Of a DNA stretch of 64,000 nucleotides, positions 1 through 10,956 are shown in pieces. Origin of the DNA: Pilasporangium apinafurcum. Lineage: Eukaryota; Oomycota; Peronosporomycetes; Pythiales; Pythiaceae. The notes beneath the pieces are model-generated. The model was not told the origin of the DNA, searched no databases, and worked only from the letters and a program-made list of their open reading frames with translations. Each line of letters begins with the position of its first letter. Positions within the stretch are counted from its first letter, which is position 1. Where the stretch lies: the NCBI GenBank assembly GCA_001600495.1, contig BCKE01000060.1:124001-188000 (forward strand). The letters run 5' to 3'. The position numbers and the translations under genes were made by a program.

Positions 1-1353
1 ACTGGATGTAAAGAGCCCATCCCCTTCTTAGATTATCCTGTAGAAGCAAGCTTCAACTACATCAAAAGCTGGCTGTATAGATGTAGTTCGTATCGTTTCC
101 AGGCAGACCACACGATGTGCGCGAACTTGCCTTCTTTTTTTTGTAGATTCTGAATCGTCAAAACACCCACAACCAGTTAATAGCGATGTGCATCTGATTC
201 CAGTGCTCGACAAGTTATTGGCTACAAGCCAAATTTTTTGCATTACAGTTTCAATTTAATAGTAATTCCACCAATGAAAACGCGCCAAAATATAAATACT
301 TTGATGCCTACGCTGAACTTTTTGGAGCCATTCGGTAAAAAAAATTTCAAAAGATTTCCTCACACGCACATTCGACAACCACACAAACTTAATCTGTTCG
401 GTTGCGTCAAGAGATTTTTATCCTTCTAGGTGAACCATTTTTTCCGTCTTTGTTGTTCACTTGTGGTGGCGGTGGTGCATACCTCGATCCATCGTCAGCA
501 ATTCTCCATATGTTACACTCGCCGCTACATTGATGCTGCTCTTCTGCAGCACTTTGACATCGAAAACATCGGTTCGTCTACAAGCAATAGATCGACATTG
601 GTACGTTGGCCACAACGAGAAATCACGCATCTGAGAACTTTGCGACTGTTTTTTGCTCAACTGTTCAATGTTTGCCTTGTACTTTGTTGTTGAAACTGCG
701 AGAACATTCGCATTTCGTTCCTTCGTTGCTATCCCCTTTGTGTTCGTTGTAACAAACCATTCCGATGCTTTTTGAAGCGCTGCGTATCTTTTTTAGTGGG
801 ATTTGGATGGAAGGAGCAGAATCTTGGAACGAAACTGGTTTTGTAGATATATCTGAAGAACATGTTTGTAGAAGCGTTTTTATTGGCTTAAATACGAATC
901 TATAGGTTGAAGTAGTAGTGCATACTGCTTCCTCGACACCTTGTCCTCATGCAGGTGCGACGAAATCTTTGTCGCTCCTGATGTAGCAACTGCATCTCTA
1001 TGTGTATGTGTATAACAGGATAGAATAAGAACTCTCACATCTTTCGTTGCACCAAAGTGCACTTGTTCTTTGCTACTATAGTGGGTAGCACAATATCTAA
1101 CCTCTTCGAGTGCATCAGGTTTACATGAGAATACATTAACCGTAACCACTTGAGGACGATATTCACCATTTGCTCCAGCAGCTGCACCACAACACGTGTG
1201 ATCATATGTCTACCCGTCCTCTTTGTATAATCTCCATGCCTACTACTCAAATGCTACCACGCCGCCTTGTTTCGAAGTCAGTATCAAACTTTCCAAGGCA
1301 AGCAAACCAGAAGAATAAAGAACCTGCACAAAATCCAAGCATCTACTACCTCC
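1..1353. other. Intergenic, no supported gene
   Basis: I find no gene I can support here. Short open frames occur on both strands (for example around 430-693 plus and 457-660 minus), but none carries a recognisable domain or a convincing set of splice sites. The last part (about 1170-1353) is the presumed 5' flank of the downstream Cys-rich membrane protein. A short upstream coding exon for that gene cannot be excluded. Confidence 0.5.
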
Positions 1354-2133
1354 ATGAAGCTACGCCACGCAGAAGCAGCAGCTCACGATGAAAACTTGAT
1401 GGGATCAGCATCAGCAGCTTTTGATTCGCCAGCCATCGACAAACGACAGCTTTCTCACCACACCCATACTGTCCATCACAATAAACCAGTTCACTCCCTC
1501 ACCGCCGACATCGAAGATGCGTGCATGAAAGACATTGCTCTACTATGCTTCGACGATTTGGATTACGCACTGGTAATGCAGCGTGCCAACGCTGATCCGC
1601 ATGAACTACAGGAGGCACTGGAGGATGTTCATAGGTGTCTAGTGCGCAACAGTGAGGTACTTTCGGCGCGTTGTTTTGGTGCATTGGCTCAAGACTTTGA
1701 TGTCCAAGTCAACCGATTAGCTCATCAAATACCATCACATCAAGCAAATGAAAAAGACAAGCGTATGCGTCACCCAGAGATGGAACGTGAACACAGAGGG
1801 CGACATGGGCATGATGATGATGGCGATGATTCCTCGGAAGATTTGGGGATTTTGCACCAGAAACATCAATTCCACCACAATGGGCCTTGGCATGATAATT
1901 ACCACCCGCGGACGATTGACTTCGGTCGTATTAATATGGGAGATGGACATGCCTCGGAAAGTGGTGTGCATCCTTTGACGTGGTTTGTAGTGCTGCCGTT
2001 TGTAGCCGTGAGCTTGTATGTATCGATGAAATATGGAACGATATACTACAAGCGATGGCAAAGACAGCGACAGTATTACGAGGAACAAGTAGATGAAGAA
2101 TTGATGCCATTGAAGGGTGAGTCGGTAGTATAG
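1354..2133 (+). CDS. Small GLG1-like Cys-rich single-pass membrane protein
   Basis: The frame encodes 259 residues from the ATG at 1354; it stays open upstream to a TTG at 1267, so the start is uncertain. A single Cys-rich helical unit lies near residues 55-115: ACMKDIALLC, then HRCL, then LSARC. This follows the spacing of the Cys-rich repeats of Golgi apparatus protein 1 (GLG1). A His/Asp-rich linker follows, then one hydrophobic helix (WFVVLPFVAVSLYVSM) and a basic, charged C-terminal tail of about 35 residues. No signal peptide is visible, which is odd if the Cys domain is lumenal; a missed first exon is possible. A paralogue with the same layout lies at 20113-20862. Family resemblance is seen directly. 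A secretory-pathway role is inference from GLG1. Confidence 0.65.
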   Translation: MKLRHAEAAAHDENLMGSASAAFDSPAIDKRQLSHHTHTVHHNKPVHSLTADIEDACMKDIALLCFDDLDYALVMQRANADPHELQEALEDVHRCLVRNSEVLSARCFGALAQDFDVQVNRLAHQIPSHQANEKDKRMRHPEMEREHRGRHGHDDDGDDSSEDLGILHQKHQFHHNGPWHDNYHPRTIDFGRINMGDGHASESGVHPLTWFVVLPFVAVSLYVSMKYGTIYYKRWQRQRQYYEEQVDEELMPLKGESVV

Positions 2134-3075
2134 GTGTCACTGCTTATTATCATTTGTTTGGAAAATCTTTGCGTACAAACTTGTTTCATTTTGTTGTCGC
2201 AGTGAAGTCATTGAGTTAGATAAAAGTTATGAATGGATGGGTATTGAGTTTAAATACGAAAGTCTCTTTTTTAGCTTGTCATCTGCAGCCATATGCTCGT
2301 AAAGATTATCAAAATGGATAAGAAGAAGTCACTCAACACAATGGAGGATGCAAGAAACTATCGATGGATTAGTTTGTATGCTATAGATGCATGCTTCGCT
2401 ATCGACTCAGTCCCACAGGTCCAGACTGATGGCTACGCCCCCGAAATGACTATAAACCCATCCTTGCCCTCAGATCGCCATTCTAAAAATCGAAGTGGCA
2501 GAAATAAGTCATGCTAATAACAATATTTGCTTAATTCGTGCCTTGAATGTTGAGGATCATGGAATCATCCAAGCGGTCCATTTGGACCCTAGTGGTATGT
2601 GCTGATCTAAAATAGCTGTACCAACTGGATCATTTGGCTCACCTACGCTCTACATACTGAAGGAGATGTAGCATACTTGCGTAGTGGAGAGCATCGTCAT
2701 CTGCGTCGACATTGTCATGGTGAAAGAGAGATTTTGCATGCCAATCAAAGACTCGCGATTAAATCCGCACTTCACCGAAATCTGAATCGTTTCCATTTTG
2801 CAGATACATCAAGATCAGCGAGTGGAATGATGTAGAATTCGAGGCGTTCAACATCATAAGATCCAACTTAGTTCTTCTACTTTATCCATACCATTAAAGA
2901 AGAAGGAACACCCACGAATTCCGATGCGCATGTTTTAATTCTGCCGATTGCTCGATCGACAAGATCGGTCATCAAATTCAAATTGCGGACTTAATCGAAG
3001 AGCTACAGTTTTCCAGTGGCTGCACTTTCTTACTCCACGTTTTTCACAAGAAGAGAACAAGTGTGTGACTCGCTA
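2134..3075. other. Intergenic, possible gene debris
   Basis: No intact gene is supported. The stretch 2290-2600 reads as short protein-like pieces in shifting plus-strand frames (for example around 2401-2517 and 2495-2590), which could be a decayed gene, but I recognise no family. The end of the stretch is the 5' flank of the ankyrin gene, whose frame is open from a GTG at 3016. Confidence 0.4.
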
Positions 3076-5046
3076 ATGATGGCGTCGACATGCACACCGT
3101 TGCTGACGAGTGTGGCCGTCGTGGGCCGCTACGTACATCCTCAAGTGCAGTCACTGGACCATGTGCTGCAGCAGATCGACACCTTCGTTGACGTATCTCC
3201 ATTTTGGTCACTTTCCCGTGCCAGCAGCTGTGGCTTTTTGCATCTACTCAATCGTTTAACACATCACCAAGACAAAGATGAGTGTACACCGCTGTTGTTG
3301 CGACGGTTTTTGTTTCGAAAAGCCATAGAAAGCGCTGTGAAAAACGGTCGTCTACGAGTAGTGCAGTGGCTAGTAGAAAAGTATCTCTCTCCTATGGAAG
3401 AGCAGGGGAAAGTGACCATCACAACTGCCATGGCAGAAGCAGCTCGACATGGCCATTTGGCGATTCTTCAGTGGCTCTATGCACAACAACACAAAACACC
3501 ACCGGTTCGATTGGTCTGGAATGGCACAGAAATGGATTTAGCGGCAGAAAACGATCATTTTGACGTGCTCAAGTGGCTGCACCAACATGCAGCTGAGACA
3601 GCGAGATGTACAACCGAAGCGATGGATTTCGCGGCTCGGAATCGAAACTTGGAGATGCTGCAATGGTTGCATGCAAATCGGAGCGAAGGCTGTGAGCGTG
3701 CACTCAAGTACGCCGCGAACCGAGGATATTTGGAGATAGTTGATTGGCTGTTGGAAAATTGTCCGGAGATTGGACTCGTATCGGAAGCGATCGACCGAGC
3801 TGCCTGTAATGGTCATTTAGCAGTCGTACAGTTGCTTCACGCAAGGCGACCAAATGAACGCTGTTCATATCGTGCAATGGACTACGCCGCCAGTAAAGGT
3901 CATTTAGCGACCGTGCAGTGGTTGCACGCGAATCGAAGCGAAGGATGCACATCCAGTGCCATGACCGATGCTGCGATCAACGGACATTTACCTGTCGTGC
4001 AATTCCTGCATAACAATCGCAGTGAAGGGTGCGCGCAGGCAGCGATCCATTACGCTGGCTGGATGGGGCGATTAGAAATCATTCAGTGGCTACACCACAA
4101 CCGATCGGAAGGCTGCACGACGCTCGCGATGGACGTCTCGGCCGAGCGTGGGCACCTGGAAATTCTACGTTGGCTGCACTCCAATCGAACAGAAGGATGT
4201 ACCTCACGAGCAATGGTTCAAGCCGCTAAGAACGGCCATTTAGAAGTCGTCAAGTGGCTCGATCGACATCGACCCGAAAGTGGAGGGGTTTTTGCAATGG
4301 ATTACGCCGCTGAACGTGGCCATCTGGAGATTGTGAAATACTTGCACGAGCATAGAACTGAAGGCTGTACAGCCCGAGCAATGAATCTCGCAGCAGGGAA
4401 TGGTTATTTCGAAATTGTCAAATTTCTGCATTACAATCGCACAGAAGGATGCACAACACGGGCGATGGACGACGCCGCTGCTCGAGGGTACTTCGAGATC
4501 GTCCAATGGTTGCACTGGAACCGAAGTGAAGGATGCACCCACCGAGCGATGGATCGCGCCGCTGGCCATGGCCATTGGGAAATTGTGCAGTTCCTACACG
4601 AATATACTCCTACGATTGGATGTACCACTGCAGCAATGGATGCAGCTGCTGCAGGAAATTATTTAAAGATCGTCCAATGGCTGCATACTAATAGAAATGA
4701 GGGATGTACGACCGCAGCGATGGACTTTGCCGCTGGACGTGGCCATTTAGAAATGGTAAAATGGCTGCATGCGAATCGATTCGAGGGATGCACCTCTTCT
4801 GCACTAGATAGCGCCGCGACGAAAGGACATTTTGAGGTGCTATTGTTCTTACACAAGCACTATAAACATGTGGGGTGTACTACAGAGGCTGCTACTGGTG
4901 CTGCATTGCATAACCATATTGAGATTCTGATGTGGCTGTTCGAAAACTACCGCGAGCACGTCGACATTGTATCAATTCGTGGTGTACTAGGTCGCCATCA
5001 TTTCTATATTCGCCAATGGCTCGACGATATTGAGCCTCTAGAATGA
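3076..5046 (+). CDS. Ankyrin-repeat protein with about 28-residue repeats
   Basis: This is an intronless 656-residue protein. The start is set at the double ATG at 3076, because the frame upstream offers only a GTG. After about 75 residues of non-repeat N-terminus, nearly the whole protein is a run of ankyrin-like repeats. Each has the pattern AMD-AA--GHLE-V-WLH-NR-EGCT, and the cleanest copies have a period of 28 residues rather than the usual 33. Such proteins are strongly expanded in oomycetes, where most have no known function; protein-protein binding is the family expectation. There is no signal peptide and no other domain. The repeats are very alike at the DNA level, so unequal crossover and misassembly are both possible. 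Confidence 0.85.
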   Translation: MMASTCTPLLTSVAVVGRYVHPQVQSLDHVLQQIDTFVDVSPFWSLSRASSCGFLHLLNRLTHHQDKDECTPLLLRRFLFRKAIESAVKNGRLRVVQWLVEKYLSPMEEQGKVTITTAMAEAARHGHLAILQWLYAQQHKTPPVRLVWNGTEMDLAAENDHFDVLKWLHQHAAETARCTTEAMDFAARNRNLEMLQWLHANRSEGCERALKYAANRGYLEIVDWLLENCPEIGLVSEAIDRAACNGHLAVVQLLHARRPNERCSYRAMDYAASKGHLATVQWLHANRSEGCTSSAMTDAAINGHLPVVQFLHNNRSEGCAQAAIHYAGWMGRLEIIQWLHHNRSEGCTTLAMDVSAERGHLEILRWLHSNRTEGCTSRAMVQAAKNGHLEVVKWLDRHRPESGGVFAMDYAAERGHLEIVKYLHEHRTEGCTARAMNLAAGNGYFEIVKFLHYNRTEGCTTRAMDDAAARGYFEIVQWLHWNRSEGCTHRAMDRAAGHGHWEIVQFLHEYTPTIGCTTAAMDAAAAGNYLKIVQWLHTNRNEGCTTAAMDFAAGRGHLEMVKWLHANRFEGCTSSALDSAATKGHFEVLLFLHKHYKHVGCTTEAATGAALHNHIEILMWLFENYREHVDIVSIRGVLGRHHFYIRQWLDDIEPLE

Positions 5047-5915
5047 TTGTACAGCATGTGAATTTGCGCAAATGTTTCAACATTGCACGACTTTGGCAGC
5101 TATCAACCATTATTATCGGGCGATATACTGCGAGTTCGCGCAGAAGACGCCAGCCGTTTTTAAGCATCAAATACCTGTCATGATAGATTGATAGGAGCAT
5201 CTGAATGGAAAAAGAACACTCGCGAGTTATTGTTGCACTGGGATGTAGTACAAGGAGGACTGCGACTTGCTGGAGAACCTCCCACTCAAATCGATGAACA
5301 TCACCTTTTGAGTCATTATCATCGTGACCAATACGAAGCCAATTGTTCGTTATGGAAGACCACTATGTATTTTTTCTTCTCTATTGCAAAGATATTATTG
5401 AATGTAGTAAACTTCCAAATCTTCTGAAAACTTGCTGTTCTTCCTTCACTTCGTCAGCAGAGCCTCCTATCTCGATATGGACAGGAGTGAGTAGAGATGT
5501 ATATTTTGAAGCGTATCCATCATTTGGTGCCAGTATGCATTAGATTAATGTATCTCCAGCACGTACGCTATGTCCTTATCACACTTTGTAGAAGTTGCAT
5601 TGGAATCTGAAAACGAATGTAGCCATCTGAGGCCAATTGGATCACTGTGGTGAACAGTAAATCATTTTGAGCCTGCAGCTGGTGCTCCCATACGGATATT
5701 TGCTGATATTTTTTGTATACTGTGGTTAAATTGTCGCCCTCGATAGAGCAAAAAAAGGGTAGACCCGCTAAGGCACAATATTGGCACCGCACGGTAACGC
5801 CATGTTGTGGTGAATCGCGATCAAGAGATTTGCTCTACAAAATTTCTCACTCGCTGGTGGAATGACCGCAACACATGGAAAAATTCCACCGGCACCTTCC
5901 TATTTGCCTGTATCC
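5047..5915. other. Intergenic, one weak minus-strand exon candidate
   Basis: No gene is firmly supported. A minus-strand frame at about 5568-5840, behind a possible TTTTGTAG acceptor, encodes a protein-like stretch with a CQYC pair and reads VRCQYCALAGLPFFC early on. I could not connect it to a start codon or to further exons, and it lies just downstream of the Gemin6-like stop. It may be a small gene or a remnant. Confidence 0.3.
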
Positions 5916-6594
5916 TCACTGCTGTAGTAGCCACTTGTCAAAGCTGTATAGCAGCTGCTGCAATCGTGAAAGGATCTGTTCGTTATTGCATTCGATTGAA
6001 TTTGCTGAAAAAGGTGCCACTAATGTCGCTGCTCCACCAAAGACTTGAATGTGGGTGACTGTTGTTGATGTCGCTCCTTCTTTTTCTGCCTTCTGTGGGA
6101 TGACCTCATACGGAATGAAATGCTAATATACACAAAACCATATGTAAAGCAGATCTTATCATCCATAGTAAGCACGTGGTGCATCTACTACATACCTTCC
6201 CTAGGAACTGACAGAGCTGCTCCACACGCAGCTCATGGGTTTCCACAGTCATCGTGTGATTGGTATCACCCGTTGATGCGTCGATTCCGAGTGTAGTCTG
6301 CAGCATCTCCAGTGTCACATACTCGCCCGCATCACTGTCGTTTTCGTCTTCGCTGAGCGGATAAACACTGTGCAGTTGATGGCCCATCAGAATCTTCACA
6401 CTCCACCCATCTGGATGGAGAAGTTGTTCGTGGCTGTGAATGCTGCAAAGCAGAGCGAGATGGTCCGTCTCGGGGTCGATACTGTAGAGAATCCCGGACG
6501 TGAACGTGCGATCTATCGATTCCACACGCACACTCTGGCCGATCAAGTGCTTGTACGTCTCAAAAAAATTCACTTTCACTTCCGTCGCGTCCAT
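5916..6594 (-). CDS. GEMIN6: Gemin6-like Sm-fold protein (SMN complex)
   Basis: Two exons on the minus strand: 6594-6196 and 6122-5916, joined at phase 0 (AAG|GTATGT .. TTAG|CAT), giving 201 residues. The N-terminal half is an Sm-like fold: FETYKHLIGQSVRV, then GILYSIDPETDHLALL, then KILMGHQLHSVYPL. These match Gemin6 strand by strand, including the IMGH motif. Exon 2 supplies the Gemin6 C-terminal block (GGAATLVAPFSANSIECN followed by EQILSRLQQLL), which confirms the splice. Gemin6 pairs with Gemin7 in the SMN complex that loads Sm rings on spliceosomal snRNAs. An in-frame ATG lies further upstream at 6639; I chose 6594 because the intervening residues look like leader sequence. Confidence 0.8.
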
Positions 6595-6772
6595 AGCAAT
6601 CACACCAACTAACAGTTGAAATCTGAAATGAAAGTTCATGGAGCACTATACATCCAATATATTGAGGTTGTTAAAATGAAGAAGTAAAGAAAAAAGGAAG
6701 CATATACATCGCCAAACAACTCGAACAGTCATTCCCTGAATGCTAGTAAATCGGAAAGATCCGTACAAACAC

Positions 6773-9700
6773 TTAGGACGTGTAGGGCTTTTCGATGTAG
6801 ACCCAGATGACGATGAACACGAGTCCAAACGCGATAGACGTTGAGCCCATAAAGTTACCCTTGTCCATTAGACTCGTGTAGCTCCAGCCAAAGTATTCCT
6901 GAATACTCATGCGCACACTTGGACCCAATTTATAGGCGACAAACATGCCCATCAACACAGCCGCACAGAGCATTGAATCGCCATGCGTTGTGATTGGCTT
7001 GTAGTAGACTACCATGTATCGCACCATGGCCCAGATGATGCCAAACACCGTGCCGAAAAAGACCAAGATATTGGGCAATTCTGCGATAGATCCACGCGTG
7101 GCGTCACGCTTGTTGAGCCACTTGGACTTTTTGCCCGTGAACTTCCAAACGATCGCACCGAGCATGGCTGTGCAATTCGTGAACGCATACACAAACCAGG
7201 CATCTTGCGAACGCACAACGTCATTGTTTTCGACACCACGATTGCTCAATGCCGAGAGCATGCCCTGGACAACAATCTTCGGTACCAACGCGACCATCAC
7301 GCGGAGCCCATTGACGTAGATTGGTGCATATCCCGTGTAGAGGAAGTAGATCGTGATGTAGTAAAAGAGAATAATCGAGATCGAGCCCAATGGGTACATC
7401 GTATTGTTGATGTAGAATACACGACGCATGAAATTGTTTGGCTTGCGGTACTTCGGGATCGACACATGTGGACGCTTCCATTCCGGATCAATGACCTTCT
7501 TGTTCTTCTTCATTAAGACCGTCTGGAAGTTACCCTTAGCCCACCGCTTGCGCTGTGCCATCGAGCCCGCCACCGAGTCAGGAATCAAACCTTCAGCAAG
7601 ACGAATACGCTCAGATGCTTCACCTTCGAAATCCTTGCGGAAGTATAGTGCCTTCCAACCCATCGCACAGAGACGCTCACCAGTGTAGCAATCTTCTGTC
7701 AATGTACCGTACTGAATACCACCGATCGAATCCAATGCCTCACGACGGATGAGTGCATTGGTGCCATGAAATGTCGCACAGTCGTACCCATCCTGGCCAG
7801 TTTGGATAGCATCGTAGAATGTCGAATTACGATGACCAAGAGGATCACCAATCTGCAGTTGAATGCAATCCCGGAAGTATTGCGGAGTTTGCACGAAGCC
7901 AACGGCATTATCACGAACGTCATCTGAGTAGTTGTGCAGGATCGAAACATCGGTACCATCGTTGTTGTTATTGGTGTTGCACTTGCGACAGACACCACTC
8001 TTTCCTAACTTGGCTCCGCAGTTTGAGCATCGCAATTCCTTCTTCGTAGCACGCGTATCACTGACCGTTCCGTTCACTTGACGACGATGAACATCGCTCT
8101 GCACGTGCATCGCATTTTCGAAGCATTCCTTTGAACAGTAGCTAATCCGTTCTTCTGGGACACCAGCGATCTTGCAGGAAGCACAACACATCTTGGCTAC
8201 ATTGCTGCACCCCGTGCAGCAGCACGAGTACTTGTTCTTGTATTGGCGATCTTCGTCATCGAAGAAGAACGGCAATGTGGCGAGAATAAACTTTGGATGT
8301 GGCTGCATATCTGTGTCCAATAGAAGCATATAACGACCATTGGCACCTTCGTTGTACAAGCAGTTATTGATGTTGCCAGCCTTCGAATAGTGCGTCTCTG
8401 GTTTCACACGTCCGATAAACGTCACATGTGGCAGGCCAGGGTAGCGGTAATCATCACGGAATGACCCCACAGCGCAATCAGCGCGGTTCACGACCTTAGG
8501 ACGAGCTGGTGATGGTAAGTTCGCCGACGAATGCAGTTTGCGCCATGCATACACTTCCATCTCTTCATTGGGATCACAAACACGATCGTACATGAACTGT
8601 GCAACTTCCTGGCGAAGATCACCTGCTTTTTCAAGAATATCGCGATTCAGCTCAATCGATGGGATCGGATTGCCCTTCGTCCACTTGGTAGTACAGTAAC
8701 CGTCATCCAACACGTAGATCTGCAGCAAATGCGGCGGGTAGTGCATGTTCATGCACGACATCAACGTATCGATTGTTTCTTCTGCTGGCTCCGCATAATG
8801 GCAAAGCAACACATCTACCTTTGGCCAGAGCTCGTCGGGCACCTTTGGTTCAAATTCATCAAAGTAGTGTGCACCACGACGTACGGGTTTCCACATACCT
8901 AGGTAGTAGAAAATGCCTAGAATGAATGTGATGAGCTCCCCGACGACCAAGGCAAAGAACGACACCCACTGTGGGATCGGTGGATCGTGGAAACAGACGA
9001 CATCGTCGACTCCTGCGAGCTCCATATACCAATTTGGCGGTGTGAACCAACCACTGAACGGACTCTCGCGGCACGAGAGATCATCAGGTGTGTTTTTGTA
9101 GACATCGTCACAGCTCACATTTCGATAGTTCGGATCACAGGGTTGTAATCCAACAACAAACCAAAAGATCATACCGAAGAGCTCCGCTAGGCCTGTCAAT
9201 AAAAACAGGAAATAGAGGGTGCGGTACGTCGTGATGCCCTTCATGTAGTACTTGCGCACGTTTGGCAGCTTGCGTTCAATAATGTTGCCTGAGCCACAAG
9301 CCACAATAGCATTTTCAACACCTTCAAACCACAAACGATATTCATCGTCGGTTTCTGGACAGAGCACCCACACACGTCGCTTAGTGATGACCTCAAAGCC
9401 CTTATGAGGTAAATCTAACCGCGCACATGGTCGCAATTGCAGTGCATCCTTCAAATCAACTGCACCAACCACAAGATCCGGATTACGAGTTGTGAAGTAT
9501 TGCCGGCACTCCAAGTGACTGTGGAAATAGTAAATCTTGGACTTTTCCAGTGCTATATCACATTACACAAAGAGAAGTTAGATACTATTGGAATGAAATT
9601 ATAGAGCGCAAATATAATCGTAAACATACCAAAATAGCGACGCTTCCAGCTTTTGTGCAGCGGTCCTTTGATCGCACGCTTGCCCTGTTTGTGCATGTAA

Positions 9701-9966
9701 CCATGCACAGAGATGATATTGTCTTTCTCCCCTCCATCTATGTACGCGCCTTTCTCGGATGATACATCCATTGCAGGCTCAGGCGGTGCACGTGGGTCCA
9801 CATATCCTTGCTGGGGCACTGGACGACCTTCCGGATATCCACCGGTATATGCATCACCCCCACCACGTCGTACGATCTCCGCTTCGGTGGCCGATGGTGT
9901 CGTATGAAGTTCGTAGTTTTCTTCACCCCCGCCCATCGGACGCGGGCCCTCGTTCTTGCTAAACAT
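6773..9966 (-). CDS. CesA: Cellulose synthase with N-terminal PH domain
   Basis: Two exons on the minus strand: 9966-9630 and 9552-6773, phase-1 join (TTTG|GTATGT .. ATAG|CACTGG), 1038 residues. The PH domain (about residues 85-195) is split by the intron. Two transmembrane helices follow at about 222-247 and 307-330. The GT2 catalytic domain comes next: VLDDGY near 390-400, DTDMQ near 525, TEDCY near 731 and QRKRW near 779. Further helices run to the C-terminus at about 850-1030. Oomycete CesA proteins with a PH domain make wall cellulose at the plasma membrane. Between DTD and TED lies a Cys/His-rich insert (about 552-614, CCASC .. YCSKEC .. H .. H, MYND-like) and a CxxC..CxxC ribbon (about 621-641). 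The next gene is a tandem paralogue with the same intron. Confidence 0.95.
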
Positions 9967-10346
9967 ATTGTTTCCCTTCGTTCGACTCTCTTTCTTCCCA
10001 CACACGTAAGTGTTTGGGTCTACTCAAATGACGACGAGAGCCTAGTACGAGTGACTAGCATAGACAGAGAGAATGGAAGAATGTAAGCACACATGCATAG
10101 CTGCCATGGAGCATCGCAGTAGAATGTCATTTACCGATAGCAAGAAGCCGGGGACAGGCGTTTCTCTTTCTTCTTGGACTCGTAATGAAAAATACACTTC
10201 CTCTCAAACAAAGCCTCCTCTCCTCTCCTCCGCTGTGCTCAATCGGAGGAGCGTTCGTTTCTCTCACCAGCCTCTTCGTTGGGTAGAAAACGAAAAAAAA
10301 TCAATAGAGCGCAAGCATCCAGTGCGAAACCCCACCCATGCCCACT

Positions 10347-10707
10347 CACACTCATTGGTAGAAATCTACTGATATCAAGGTTAGGGGAGGCGGACCAAAT
10401 TTCCGTTCGTTTCATTCTCTGAGGTTTTTTTTTTCTTTTCGCTCTTTAGCAGAGAGAGAGAGCTGCTAATTTACCTAAACCTACGCTTCCCCTAAACGCA
10501 CCTTTTCTTAAAAATGAAGTAGGTACCTCACTTCATTAGGTTCGGGGGTTTCGTAGGGTTGCGGCGTTAGCTACCCACTGGGTTTCGATCATCTGGCTGA
10601 GACGGTAAAGGGTACATTGTGGGGGGAGGAGATTAGATAAAATTCAGTGGAAACCTTAACGAGCGAACCCATTGAGCTCCTAAATACGACTGATTTCTAC
10701 CAGTGTG
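10347..10707. repeat. Candidate MITE-like element with inverted ends
   Basis: The left end at 10347-10366 (CACACTCATTGGTAGAAATC) and the right end at 10692-10707 read as imperfect inverted copies around the shared core GGTAGAAATC / GATTTCTACC. They enclose about 340 bp of non-coding DNA. I could not identify target-site duplications, so this is only a candidate. The left end also forms a small GTAGAAATCTAC hairpin. Confidence 0.3.
10381..10496. promoter_or_regulatory. TTAGGGGARGCG element pair upstream of CesA
   Basis: TTAGGGGAGGCGGAC lies at 10381-10395 on the plus strand. An inverted partial copy, ACGCTTCCCCTAAA, lies at 10483-10496. The first copy is about 415 bp upstream of the CesA start at 9966. 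A closely matching cluster lies at about the same distance upstream of the other CesA (14535-14590), so a shared control element is plausible. No function is shown by the sequence alone. Confidence 0.4.
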
Positions 10708-10956
10708 GTAAATTTCTACAGCTGAAGTTTGGGCGTTTCTTTACTTGGATATCATCCATTTGCTCCATCTGGGAATCTTAAACAATAGAACATCTTCGTT
10801 CCTGAAAGACTTGGAGAAAATTGAAACCTTTTCAAGCAATGAACGACTTGCTAAGTAAAGAACAGTATATATTTCCAACGAAAGCGTAATGCAATGCAGC
10901 TATAGAACCCTCCACATGGGGACGTTTAAGATTCTTTCTTCTCTTCTCTTGGATCT

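Larger units (their letters stand above)
9967..10956. other. Intergenic between the two cellulose synthases
   Basis: This holds the 5' region of the CesA ending at 9966 and the 3' flank of the next CesA. It contains the TTAGGGGA-type element pair, a near-palindrome around 10515-10540 (AATGAAGT .. ACTTCATT about an AGGTACCT centre), and inverted ends suggesting a small inserted element at about 10347-10707. No coding gene is supported. Confidence 0.6.
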
